From CAYZXL01 sp964482435 (lineage in GTDB: Bacteria; Auribacterota; JABMQX01): a stretch of 40,430 nt of DNA. The translations under genes and the position numbers were made by a program. Where the stretch lies: NCBI GenBank assembly GCA_964482435.1, contig CAYZXL010000040.1, positions 1 through 40,430 on the forward strand, written 5' to 3'. Under the pieces are notes generated by a model. That model was not told the origin of the DNA. It ran no database searches and saw only the letters and a list, made by a program, of their open reading frames with translations. Numbering within the stretch: position 1 is the first letter of the stretch; every line of letters begins with the position of its first letter. Of this stretch, positions 16,236 through 24,646 are shown in pieces.

Positions 16236-16251
16236 GGGTGTGGCTGTATTT
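16236..16251 (+). repeat. GGGTGTGGCTGTATTT box
   Basis: Identical over 16 bases to the copy at 26451-26466. The GATTCCCAG just upstream (16223-16231) also occurs near 14365, so the box belongs to a larger composite element. Confidence 0.65.
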
Positions 16252-16467
16252 GCGGGGCAGAGGGCGGATGAATCCCTTCTTCGAGAAGCCCGCCTGAAGG
16301 CGGCTTGGGTGAGGGGTAGGCCGGAGCGCTGGACCACCAGCTAAAGCAGGTGGCTAAAAGCGATGCCGGCTGAAGCCGGCAGTGTGGCTAAAGAGCTGCT
16401 TGGCGCAGCACGGAAAGCGAGCCTGATGCGCCCCGATTACGCAGCCGCACCCCCAGCCACACCCCCG

Positions 16468-16496
16468 TTGACAGACGTGATTGTGTGTGGTAAGCT
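16468..16496 (+). promoter_or_regulatory. Possible promoter of the subtilisin-like protease
   Basis: TTGACA (16468-16473) is a perfect -35 box; 17 bases later comes TAAGCT (16491-16496), a weak -10. Transcription would begin near 16503, ahead of ATG 16574 but after TTG 16481, which supports the later start codon. Confidence 0.35.
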
Positions 16497-16573
16497 TTTA
16501 TCAGAGAGCGCGATTTCCACCGTGTCAGCTGCAGGAGGCTGCCTGTTCCGGGCTTCGGACGTGGACCAAACGA

Positions 16574-19500
16574 ATGCTCCATGCAAGATTCGCGAAAAAA
16601 GGGTCGTCCTATAATCGCCTGCCCGGGAGCTTGACACGCTGGGTTGGCGTTGCCGCAACGCTGTCTTTCCTCTTCTTTCCACGCTTGTTCGTTTTTTCCT
16701 CCGAAGATAACAACCTCCGGGAGAAATTCGTTCGGCTGAAGGCTGGCGCGATTAAGACAGCGCAGCATAATGCTGGACTTTCAGTTCAAACGGCTAACTC
16801 GTCACCTTCCGGCAAGTTATCGATGCCCGCCTACCTTGACCGGGAGCCTGGTTATTACATCGTCCAGAGGTCGAAGAGGGTTGACAAAGGATGGCGGCAG
16901 GAGCTGGCGGCTCTCGGGCATCAGGTCGTCGGTTACCTGCCGGAAGACGCCCTTCTGGTCAAAGCGGGGCCGAGAGAACTGGGACGGATTTCGCGGCTTG
17001 ATGGGGTGAGGTGGTTCGGTCGGTATCTGCCGGAATACAAGGTTTCGCCGTCTCTTGGGTCGCTTGCGGAACTGAGGCATGCAGGGATTGGCACGCCGGA
17101 GGAGAGGCTTGGGCTGCTGGTGAGCGTTTTTCCGGGGTGCGACGTGCGGGAAATTGGCTCGGAAATCGAGGCTGTGGGATGCCAGGTGCAGTCCTTGTAT
17201 CCGGGGCGGATGCGGAGCTTTCTAAGGGTCAGGGCAGCGAAGAGCAAGATTCCTTCGATAGCCCAGATGGAGGACGTGGAGTGGATTGAGCGGTTCAGTC
17301 CATTTGTCTTCGCCGGGACCGGTCAGACGCAACCGCTCCTTGCGGAGCCTGACATTCAGGTCCAAATCATCAATGCCCCTGAGGTCTGGGAAAAAGGGCT
17401 GACGGGGGCAGGCGAGGTTGTGGCTATCTGCGACACGGGGCTTGACGTCGGGGTGAACGGGACAGCGATGCACGACGATTTCGAGGGGCGGATTGAAGCG
17501 GCGTATGCGCTCGGCAGGCCCGGCTTGTGGAACGACCCCGACGGCCACGGGACTCACGTCGCCGGGACGGCTGTAGGGAACGGGCTGGTTTCGGACGGTG
17601 CGTTTCGCGCGGCGGCGTACGAGTCGCGGTTGGTGTTTCAATCTGGGTACGTGTCGGAGGATGATCCGCTTGGGGGTGTGCCGGTCAACCTCTACGACCT
17701 ATTCACTCCGGTCTATTCGGAGACTTCGGCGAGAATTCATAGCGATAGCTGGGGCTCGCCCGACAGAAGCGCCTATAGCCTCTTCTCGGTCCAGACAGAC
17801 GAGTTCGTGTGGGACCACAAGGATTTTCTGATTATTTTTGCGGCTGGTAACGACGGCGTGGACCTTGACGGGGACGGCGTCATTGACCTCGGCTCGCTTT
17901 ATTCTCCTGCGACAGCGAAGAACTGCATTGCCGTGGGAGCCTCCGAGAACGTGAGGGATAGCGGCGGGCTTTCAGGATACACGTGGGGTTATCTCGGCTA
18001 TCTCGATAACCAATGGGCTGCCGACCCGATTGCGAACGATTACGTCTCGGACAACGAGAATGGGATGGCGGCTTTCAGCAGCCGTGGGCCTTGCCTCGAC
18101 GGGAGAATCAAGCCGGACGTTGTGGCTCCGGGGACGGACATTATTTCCTGCCGCAGCCAGGACCCCCAGGGGAAGCAGTCCACGGAACTGACCTCGTGGG
18201 GTGTGTACGACGACTATTACGTCTATATGGGCGGGACGAGTATGGCCGCGCCGGCGGTGGCAAGCAGTGCGGCTGTAGTGAGGCAGTTTTACACTCAGGT
18301 CAAAGGGGTCGCGAATCCGAGCGCGGCTCTGATCAAGGCGACGCTCATCAATGGTGCTGCGGACATGACCCCGGGTCAATATGGGACAGGCGCCGAGCAG
18401 GAGATGCCAGCGGCGCCGAACTATGTCGAAGGATGGGGGAGGGTTGACCTGAAAGGGTCGCTCTATCCCGAGGGGGAAGCGGAGTTGCAGTTGGTTGACG
18501 AGACCGACGGGCTGGAGACCGGGGAATCTGCAACTTACCGTTACGTCGTTGGCACGCCGGAGGTGCCATTCCGGGCGACGATGGTCTATTCGGATTATCC
18601 GGCTTCTCCGGCAGCGGCGGTAGCTCTGGTGAACGACCTGGACTTGACCGTAACAATGCCCGACGGGGAAATTGTTTATCCGAATGGGCTGGACGGGCCT
18701 GACGGCGTCAACAACGTGGAGGCCATCTATATCGCCTCGCCGGCGCCGGGAATTTACACGGTCGCCGTCTCCGGGAACAACATTCCGCGCGGTCCGCAGC
18801 CATACGCGATCGTGATTACCTGCGGTAAGGCAACAGGGCGGGCTGCCCTCACGCTCGGAAAAGTAGCCTACGGCTTAGCGGATGGGGCGGTAGGGGTGAT
18901 GCTCGTAGATGCGGACCTGGGGGCACCGTCCGCTCCTTTGGTGAGAATGAGTTCGAACACAGATCCGGTTGGGGTAACGGCGGTGCTATCTCAGTCGAGC
19001 ATGGCGCCGGGTGTGTTTGAGGGTTCAGTCGTGCTGAACAAGTCGGCGCCGCCTGTGGGTGGGCAGACGCTGGACGTCGCCCACGGAGACACGGTCCTGG
19101 CGAGCTACCTTGACGCCAATTACGGCGGCGGGGGACAACGGGAAGTAACGGCGACAGCGACGGTGGACCTTATTCCGCCGGGAATCTCTGACCTGTCGGT
19201 GAGCAACGTTACGGAGGATTCGGCCACTCTAACGTGGCAGTGCTCGGAGGCGACGACGGGGATAGTGACTTACGGGCTCGGTCCGGCCCTGGGCTTATCG
19301 GCGGTTGACCGAAATGTTGCGCAATATCACTCCTTGACGTTGAGAGGATTGTCAGAGAACCAGAAGTATTATTTTGCCGTTCGCGCACGAGACCAAGCGG
19401 GGAACGAGGTGGTTGACGACAACGGCGGGCAGTTGCACGTATTTCGCACTCAATACACGGTGATTCGTTTCGGCGATGACATGGAGGCGGGAGAGGGCGG

Positions 19501-22500
19501 ATGGAGCCATTCCGGGGACGTGGACCAATGGAAGTACGGCAAGCCGACGTATGAAAACGGGCTGGGGGCGGCGCATTCGGGAGATTTCTGCTGGGGGACG
19601 GGGATGGATACCTATCTCCAGCACGACGATTTCCTCTTCGGGAGCATAAGAGATGAGTATCTTATTTCGCCCCAGATAGACGTGGGCACAGCGGCGAAGC
19701 TCACGTTCTGGCACTGGCACGATCTTCTGGCTGAGGCGTTTTTTGGGATTTATGACTATGGTTACGTCGAGGTTTCCATAGATGGGAACGAGTGGCAGAA
19801 CGTTACGCCGAATGCGGATGGGGCTTATACGGGTGCGTCGCCGCGATGGATCAAAGAGGAGGTTGACCTGTGGTCTTTTGCGGGCAAGAGAATCTGGATC
19901 AGGTTTCACGTCCAGGCGGAGACGTGGTTTGACGATTTGGGGCCGGACTATCAGTACGCCGGGTGGTACGTTGACGACGTAATGGTATCTTCGACGAGGC
20001 CGTTTGGCGAGCCGACCCTAACGCTTGGCAAGCCGTACGCCACCACAGTCGTGCCGCTAGAGGTGACGCTCGTTGACGGGGACCTGAACCGCGACCCTGC
20101 GACGGCGGACATTGCGACGGTAACTGTGCGCAGTACGACGGAGACGACTGCGGAGACCTTTCTGCTGAGCGAGACCGGCGAGAACACGGGGGTGTTCTCG
20201 GGACAAATCATTTTGAGCACCGGCTCTCCTGTGCACGGGGACGGCAAAATACAGGCCGCGGAAGGCGACACGCTCACCGTGTCGTACACAGACGTTGAGG
20301 GAGCACTATCGGCAGCGGGCACGACGGAGGCGAGCGCCCTCGTTGACTTGACGCCGCCGGCCATCGGAAACCTGATGGTGGAAGAGCTGGCGAGCGACCG
20401 GGCAACGGTGAGTTTCACGACGGAGCCGACCGCATTGGCTGCCATCGCGTATTGGGTTGGTGGAGGTCAGGAAGAATCGCAAGTCTCTCATCGCCGGTCG
20501 GCTCAGCGGGAGTTTGTTCTGCTGAACCTCGTCGAGAACACGTTGCACCGGTTCCGCATCTCGGTTACGGATGAGGCTGGGAACACCGCAGTCTATTCTT
20601 CACCGGTGAAGGACTACTCTTTTGGCACGAAAGCGGAGATGGTCGTTGTGTCAAACGGTTTCGACGGCGGTCTTTCGACGTGGGAGTTCAGTACGGACGG
20701 GGTGTGGGAGGTTGGCGTGCCGATAGTCGGTCCGCCGACCGCGCATTCCCCGCCCAACTGCTGGGGAACGGACCTGGACGGATACTACCCGATCAACTGT
20801 AATGCGAGCCTGATGAGCGACTGGGTCACGCTTCCGGAGAACCCCGAACTGCGGTTCTGGCATTGGTACAGCATAGACGAGCTTGGATGGGAGGGAGCTT
20901 TCGGGACGGTCGAGGTGACGACGGATGGCACGACCTGGGAGAGCGCTTCTGCGGAGGCGTTCTATGCCGGGGCGAGCGGCGGGTGGCTTTCGGAGACGAT
21001 TGACCTCTCGACGTGGGCCGGCCAAGGGGCCCGCATTCGATTTCGGTTGTGGTCGCAGGAGGGGGACATCGTGATTTACTATTATGCCGGTTGGTATGTG
21101 GACGATGTGGCGATTTCGGATGTCGTTCCTTACGGAAAAGGTGCGCTGGTGCTCGACCGGAATGCATATAGCTTCACTGTTCCTGTGGTCGTCACCCTCG
21201 TGGATGGGCACCTCAATATTGACCCATCGTTGCGCGATAGTTGCCAGATAACGCTCTCCAGTTCGCTGGAGACGATTACAGTTCAGCTCGTAGAAACGGA
21301 TGTATCGTCGGGGAGGTTCGTCGGACAGGTTTATTTGAAGCAGGGTCCTCCTGCGGTTGCGGACGAGTATTTGCAGGTGGCGGCGGGCGATTCGCTGGTC
21401 GCGCGGTATCATGACGTAGATAACGGAGCTGGCGGCTCGGGCGACGTTGTGGCAGCGGCTCCACTGGACATAACTCCTCCCGTCATCAGCGGCGTCGCGG
21501 TTTCCGAGACCGACGATACGTCGGCTCTTGTCACGTGGACGACGGACGTTGAGGCAATTGGCTCGGTGAGCTACGCGGAATCACCGTCGGGGCCGTTCAG
21601 CGAGACCCTCAGCGAAACCTCTTACTCTCGTCAACATTCGATTCGGATAACGAGTCTTTCCGAGAATCTGATTTACTACGTGAGGGTCTATTCTGCCGAC
21701 CGGGCGGCGAACCTGGCGATGGACGATGACGGCGGCTCGTGCTACGCGATTCGAACGATGGTCCGATGTGAGCTTTTCCACGACGGCTTTGATAGAGAAG
21801 ATGCCGGCTGGACGCACGAGGGGGTCGGGGACGTCTGGCAGTGGGGCGTGCCGCAGTACGGTGTGATGTTCGCCCATTCTCCCGAGGACTGCTGGGCGAC
21901 GAACTTAACGGGCACTTATCCGGGACTGTCGGATGCGAGCCTGATCAGCCCGCCGCTGACGCTGAAGGAAGGCTCCGGGCTGACCTTCTGGCACTGGTAC
22001 AGCATCAACGAGTATTTGCTCGACGAGGGTCAGGGAATCGTCGAGATAAAGCCCAAGGGGGGAGACTGGACGCCTCTCGACGGACAGACGTTCAGCGGGG
22101 CGCTGACGGCGTGGGAGAGGCAAGAGTTTGATTTGTCGAGCTATGGTGAGCAGACCGTTCAAGTGCGGTTCCGGCTTCAGGCGAACCAGTGGTTGGATTT
22201 CTACTATCCCGGCTGGTACATTGACGACGTGGCGATTGATAGCTTGCGCCCGTTCGGTTTTGGGGTCGTGCAGCTCGATCGGCGGGTGTACGCGATTCCG
22301 GGACCCGTGGTCATCACTTTGAAAGATGGGCATCTGAACCGCGACATCGCTCTCAAAGAAAAGGTGGAGGTGAGTATCTCGAGCACGTCCGAACCTTCCG
22401 GGAGAATCCTTGAGCTCGAGGAGACTCGGGAGAACAGCGCTGTGTTCGTGGGCGAGGTTTTGTTGAGGCACGTGGGAGATGAGGCGGGAGAGGGTCTCGT

Positions 22501-22852
22501 CGTGCAATACGGAGATACGATTACCGTCTCCTATCGGGATGCGGACAACGCAATCGGGCAGAGCGATGTACTCGTGACGGCCCCGGCAAGGGTTTGGAGA
22601 CCGCCGGAGGGGCCGATTGTCCCGACGATCTCGTACCATCCGGAAGAGAAACCACCGACGGTAGTCGTTGCCTGGCCCTATGAGGCGGGGCGAGCGTATC
22701 GGCTGTATTACTGCGAGGAGCTTTCGGGAAACCCGCCGACGTGGGAAAGGATTCCCGGCGTGCCTGAGCTGCAAGGAGAATCCTTCCTGGGCTACACTGA
22801 GGCGATGTCACCGCTCCTGAGGAAGCACTTCTACCGGGTTGGGGTCTGGTAG
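16574..22852 (+). CDS. Giant secreted subtilisin-like (S8) protease with repeat domains
   Basis: About 2,092 residues. After a signal segment (WVGVAATLSFLFFPRLFVFS) comes a propeptide-like region with two similar halves (to about residue 250). The S8 catalytic domain has D287 (AICDTGLD), H325 (DGHGTHVAG), N426 (AAGND) and S556 (GGTSMAAPA), all intact. The rest alternates three kinds of module: four beta-sandwich units ending in G-D-x-L-x-x-x-Y-x-D (from about 755), three fibronectin-like units ('PP-I-S-x-L' to 'DxAGN') and three MAM/immune-inhibitor-A-like jellyroll units (W-x-W-G-x-P ... AGWYVDDV; about 965-1140, 1355-1517, 1730-1890). The repeat period is about 1.12-1.17 kb. The C-terminus is a short module ending HFYRVGVW. 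The start is uncertain: ATG 16574 lacks a clear Shine-Dalgarno, and TTG 16481 is in frame. Likely an extracellular protease that degrades polymers and binds surfaces. Confidence 0.85.
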   Translation: MLHARFAKKGSSYNRLPGSLTRWVGVAATLSFLFFPRLFVFSSEDNNLREKFVRLKAGAIKTAQHNAGLSVQTANSSPSGKLSMPAYLDREPGYYIVQRSKRVDKGWRQELAALGHQVVGYLPEDALLVKAGPRELGRISRLDGVRWFGRYLPEYKVSPSLGSLAELRHAGIGTPEERLGLLVSVFPGCDVREIGSEIEAVGCQVQSLYPGRMRSFLRVRAAKSKIPSIAQMEDVEWIERFSPFVFAGTGQTQPLLAEPDIQVQIINAPEVWEKGLTGAGEVVAICDTGLDVGVNGTAMHDDFEGRIEAAYALGRPGLWNDPDGHGTHVAGTAVGNGLVSDGAFRAAAYESRLVFQSGYVSEDDPLGGVPVNLYDLFTPVYSETSARIHSDSWGSPDRSAYSLFSVQTDEFVWDHKDFLIIFAAGNDGVDLDGDGVIDLGSLYSPATAKNCIAVGASENVRDSGGLSGYTWGYLGYLDNQWAADPIANDYVSDNENGMAAFSSRGPCLDGRIKPDVVAPGTDIISCRSQDPQGKQSTELTSWGVYDDYYVYMGGTSMAAPAVASSAAVVRQFYTQVKGVANPSAALIKATLINGAADMTPGQYGTGAEQEMPAAPNYVEGWGRVDLKGSLYPEGEAELQLVDETDGLETGESATYRYVVGTPEVPFRATMVYSDYPASPAAAVALVNDLDLTVTMPDGEIVYPNGLDGPDGVNNVEAIYIASPAPGIYTVAVSGNNIPRGPQPYAIVITCGKATGRAALTLGKVAYGLADGAVGVMLVDADLGAPSAPLVRMSSNTDPVGVTAVLSQSSMAPGVFEGSVVLNKSAPPVGGQTLDVAHGDTVLASYLDANYGGGGQREVTATATVDLIPPGISDLSVSNVTEDSATLTWQCSEATTGIVTYGLGPALGLSAVDRNVAQYHSLTLRGLSENQKYYFAVRARDQAGNEVVDDNGGQLHVFRTQYTVIRFGDDMEAGEGGWSHSGDVDQWKYGKPTYENGLGAAHSGDFCWGTGMDTYLQHDDFLFGSIRDEYLISPQIDVGTAAKLTFWHWHDLLAEAFFGIYDYGYVEVSIDGNEWQNVTPNADGAYTGASPRWIKEEVDLWSFAGKRIWIRFHVQAETWFDDLGPDYQYAGWYVDDVMVSSTRPFGEPTLTLGKPYATTVVPLEVTLVDGDLNRDPATADIATVTVRSTTETTAETFLLSETGENTGVFSGQIILSTGSPVHGDGKIQAAEGDTLTVSYTDVEGALSAAGTTEASALVDLTPPAIGNLMVEELASDRATVSFTTEPTALAAIAYWVGGGQEESQVSHRRSAQREFVLLNLVENTLHRFRISVTDEAGNTAVYSSPVKDYSFGTKAEMVVVSNGFDGGLSTWEFSTDGVWEVGVPIVGPPTAHSPPNCWGTDLDGYYPINCNASLMSDWVTLPENPELRFWHWYSIDELGWEGAFGTVEVTTDGTTWESASAEAFYAGASGGWLSETIDLSTWAGQGARIRFRLWSQEGDIVIYYYAGWYVDDVAISDVVPYGKGALVLDRNAYSFTVPVVVTLVDGHLNIDPSLRDSCQITLSSSLETITVQLVETDVSSGRFVGQVYLKQGPPAVADEYLQVAAGDSLVARYHDVDNGAGGSGDVVAAAPLDITPPVISGVAVSETDDTSALVTWTTDVEAIGSVSYAESPSGPFSETLSETSYSRQHSIRITSLSENLIYYVRVYSADRAANLAMDDDGGSCYAIRTMVRCELFHDGFDREDAGWTHEGVGDVWQWGVPQYGVMFAHSPEDCWATNLTGTYPGLSDASLISPPLTLKEGSGLTFWHWYSINEYLLDEGQGIVEIKPKGGDWTPLDGQTFSGALTAWERQEFDLSSYGEQTVQVRFRLQANQWLDFYYPGWYIDDVAIDSLRPFGFGVVQLDRRVYAIPGPVVITLKDGHLNRDIALKEKVEVSISSTSEPSGRILELEETRENSAVFVGEVLLRHVGDEAGEGLVVQYGDTITVSYRDADNAIGQSDVLVTAPARVWRPPEGPIVPTISYHPEEKPPTVVVAWPYEAGRAYRLYYCEELSGNPPTWERIPGVPELQGESFLGYTEAMSPLLRKHFYRVGVW

Positions 22853-22938
22853 ACTCCTCGTAACCTGCCTTCATGCTGCTGGCCCACAACGCCAGCCAGC
22901 ACGCGGTCGCGTGGCTTGTCGCGCCGTCCCTTGTTTGC

Positions 22939-23013
22939 GCCTTTGCGTCTTTGCGAGAGGCTCCGATGAGATGCCCTCTTGAGAGGTTTTTCCTCTCGCC
23001 AAGACGCGAAGGC
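22939..23013. repeat. Inverted repeat of the GCGTCTTTGCG type, copy 1
   Basis: Arms of 22 bases (22939-22960 and 22992-23013) pair with two mismatches, containing GCGTCTTTGCGAGAGG on one side and CCTCTCGCCAAGACGC on the other. The inner part GAGAGG-TTTTT-CCTCTC can also form a hairpin. It lies between two convergent genes. A related copy is at 31325-31396. Confidence 0.75.
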
Positions 23014-23075
23014 CGCCAAGGTTGTTGCCTGCCTCATGCTCCTTGCGCACAACGCCAGCCGGCACGGCGGCAGGC

Positions 23076-24437
23076 TCAGGTTTTGCCGACGAGGACTTTG
23101 CAAACGCTGTAGATGCCGACCGCGATTATCGCAACGACGCTCAGCCAGAGCCACAGGTCATACGCTCGCGACGGTCTCAGCTCGACGGGGAGGCGCCGAT
23201 ACCGAAGGTGCAGCGCCACGTAAACCACGAGCAGAAGCATCAGGGAAGTCCCAATCCCGCCGACGACGATCATCAAAACCGGCTCCTTCATCTTCAGGAA
23301 CAGAATCGTCCAGATGACCGGGCTGACCCACGCGAAGACCGCGATGAACAGCCGCCTTTGTCGTGCATCGAAGAAGTCAATGACGCGCAACCGACCGAAC
23401 GCGTCCGCAAACTGCCGCGACCACGCCGCCAGCGCCGCAAACAGCGTCGAGTAAAGCACCACGAACGCCCCCACAAGGAAAACCGCCTTCGCCCAGCCGC
23501 CGAGGGATTCGGTGTACATTTTAGAGAGGGTCTCGACGGTGGCATACCCCTTGGGGATTTCTCCTCGCCCGTGGAGGACCGCCGCCCCCAGGACGTAGAA
23601 CGCCGCGGTAACGACGGTATAAACGACCATCGAGAGGATGGCGTCCTTTCGCATGACGCTTATCCACCCTTTCGCCCGCCTGACCCATTCTTCGCTATCC
23701 TGCCGCGGACCGGTGAACCGCGCGTATCCCTTCTCGATGCACCAGTAAACATAGTGCATGATCTCGTCGCCGCCGATGCCGGTTATTCCGAAGGCGCCTA
23801 TGGCGACTACCACGGCTGCTTGCGGCAGGCGAAACGTCAGCCCTGAGCCGATGTCAGCGAAGGAAAAAGCGTACGGGGTGAACTGGAGGAACACCACACA
23901 TGCCAGCGTGGTGACGGTGAACACGGCTGTCATCAAAACGGCCGCACCCTGGAGAAAAACGTAGTATCCCCGAAACACTAAAACCGAAACGGAAATCGCC
24001 ACAATCCACGCCCACGACTCCACGGTCAGCTTCGGAAAAGCTATCTTGAGAGCCAGCGCGACCCCGCCAAGAACACCGCCTTCCTGGATGAATTTCACGA
24101 CGTAAATCAAAAGCCATGCCCATATCGCCCAGCTCACTTTGAACTTCGGGCCGGGCAACTGGTTCAGCGCCACCATCGTCGGCTCGCCGCTGCTTATGGC
24201 GTGCTTGCCGAACTCGATTTGGAGTGCTACCTTGACCAAGCAGCTCACGAGGATCACCCACAGCGTGACAAAACCCGCTCTCGCTCCTAACACCGTCGTG
24301 GCAATCAACTCCCCCGACCCGACTATCGAAGCCGACAAAATCATTCCCGGGCCGAGGTGTCTGAGGCTCGGGAGCCATCCCTTGGGCGGTTCCTTGATTT
24401 CCTCCTCAGTCAGTATGTAAGGGTCTTTTTGCCTCAC
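23076..24437 (-). CDS. Nramp-family transporter with altered metal-site motifs
   Basis: A 453-residue inner-membrane protein with about 11-12 hydrophobic segments and the family's overall pattern (HLGPGMILSASIVGSGE in TM1, AIGAFGITGIGGDEIMH in TM6, KDAILSMVVYTVVTAAFYVLG later). Nramp proteins move divalent metals with protons. The TM1 metal-binding motif DPGN is here VGSGE (residues 39-43), and the TM6 MPH motif is IMHY. The canonical Asp and Asn are missing, so the substrate may differ from Mn/Fe. Similar sequences from planctomycete-type genomes are generally annotated only as Nramp-like. GTG 24437 has AAGGA six bases upstream. The gene is convergent with the protease, separated by the inverted repeat 22939-23013. 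Confidence 0.8.
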   Translation of the reverse strand: MRQKDPYILTEEEIKEPPKGWLPSLRHLGPGMILSASIVGSGELIATTVLGARAGFVTLWVILVSCLVKVALQIEFGKHAISSGEPTMVALNQLPGPKFKVSWAIWAWLLIYVVKFIQEGGVLGGVALALKIAFPKLTVESWAWIVAISVSVLVFRGYYVFLQGAAVLMTAVFTVTTLACVVFLQFTPYAFSFADIGSGLTFRLPQAAVVVAIGAFGITGIGGDEIMHYVYWCIEKGYARFTGPRQDSEEWVRRAKGWISVMRKDAILSMVVYTVVTAAFYVLGAAVLHGRGEIPKGYATVETLSKMYTESLGGWAKAVFLVGAFVVLYSTLFAALAAWSRQFADAFGRLRVIDFFDARQRRLFIAVFAWVSPVIWTILFLKMKEPVLMIVVGGIGTSLMLLLVVYVALHLRYRRLPVELRPSRAYDLWLWLSVVAIIAVGIYSVCKVLVGKT

Positions 24438-24573
24438 CTCTGGTCCTTCCTACTTTCTTCTTCTCCGGAAGCACACAGCATACAGTTGACAGGGCTCAGG
24501 CGGACGGCCACCTCCCTGTCTACTGTCTACTTTTTCCTTTTGTGGTATTTCAGGGTCAGTCATCCTCTCGCGT

Positions 24574-24639
24574 GGTGGCATGGGCATCCTGCCCATGATT
24601 CCATCCCGCCCATGGCGGGACCAAGGGCGGGATGCCACC
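24574..24639. repeat. Long palindromic repeat, copy 3
   Basis: Outer arms GGTGGCAT (24574-24581) and ATGCCACC (24632-24639) enclose the perfect hairpin CATGGGC-ATCCT-GCCCATG (24579-24597) and a second stem built on ATCCCGCC ... GGCGGGAT (24603-24633). The order of elements is the same as at 14401-14471. It lies between two minus-strand genes. Confidence 0.75.
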
Positions 24640-24646
24640 TGGGGAA

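Larger units (their letters stand above)
16086..16573. other. Repeat-rich intergenic region before the giant protease
   Basis: 488 bases. Contents: a GGGTGCGGCTGTATTT box (16098-16113), hairpin CACGGGC-ATCCT-GCCCATG (16120-16138), CCCCGCG-TTC-CGCGGGG (16164-16180), a second box (16236-16251), a CGCC-TGAA-GGCG hairpin near 16290 and TGCCGGC-TGAA-GCCGGCA near 16363. A possible promoter lies at 16468-16496. No gene was seen. Confidence 0.5.

Noticed and set aside
22861..23060. CRISPR array
   Set aside because: The similar blocks (such as CACAACGCCAGCC twice) are part of one inverted-repeat region; there is no regular repeat-spacer pattern.
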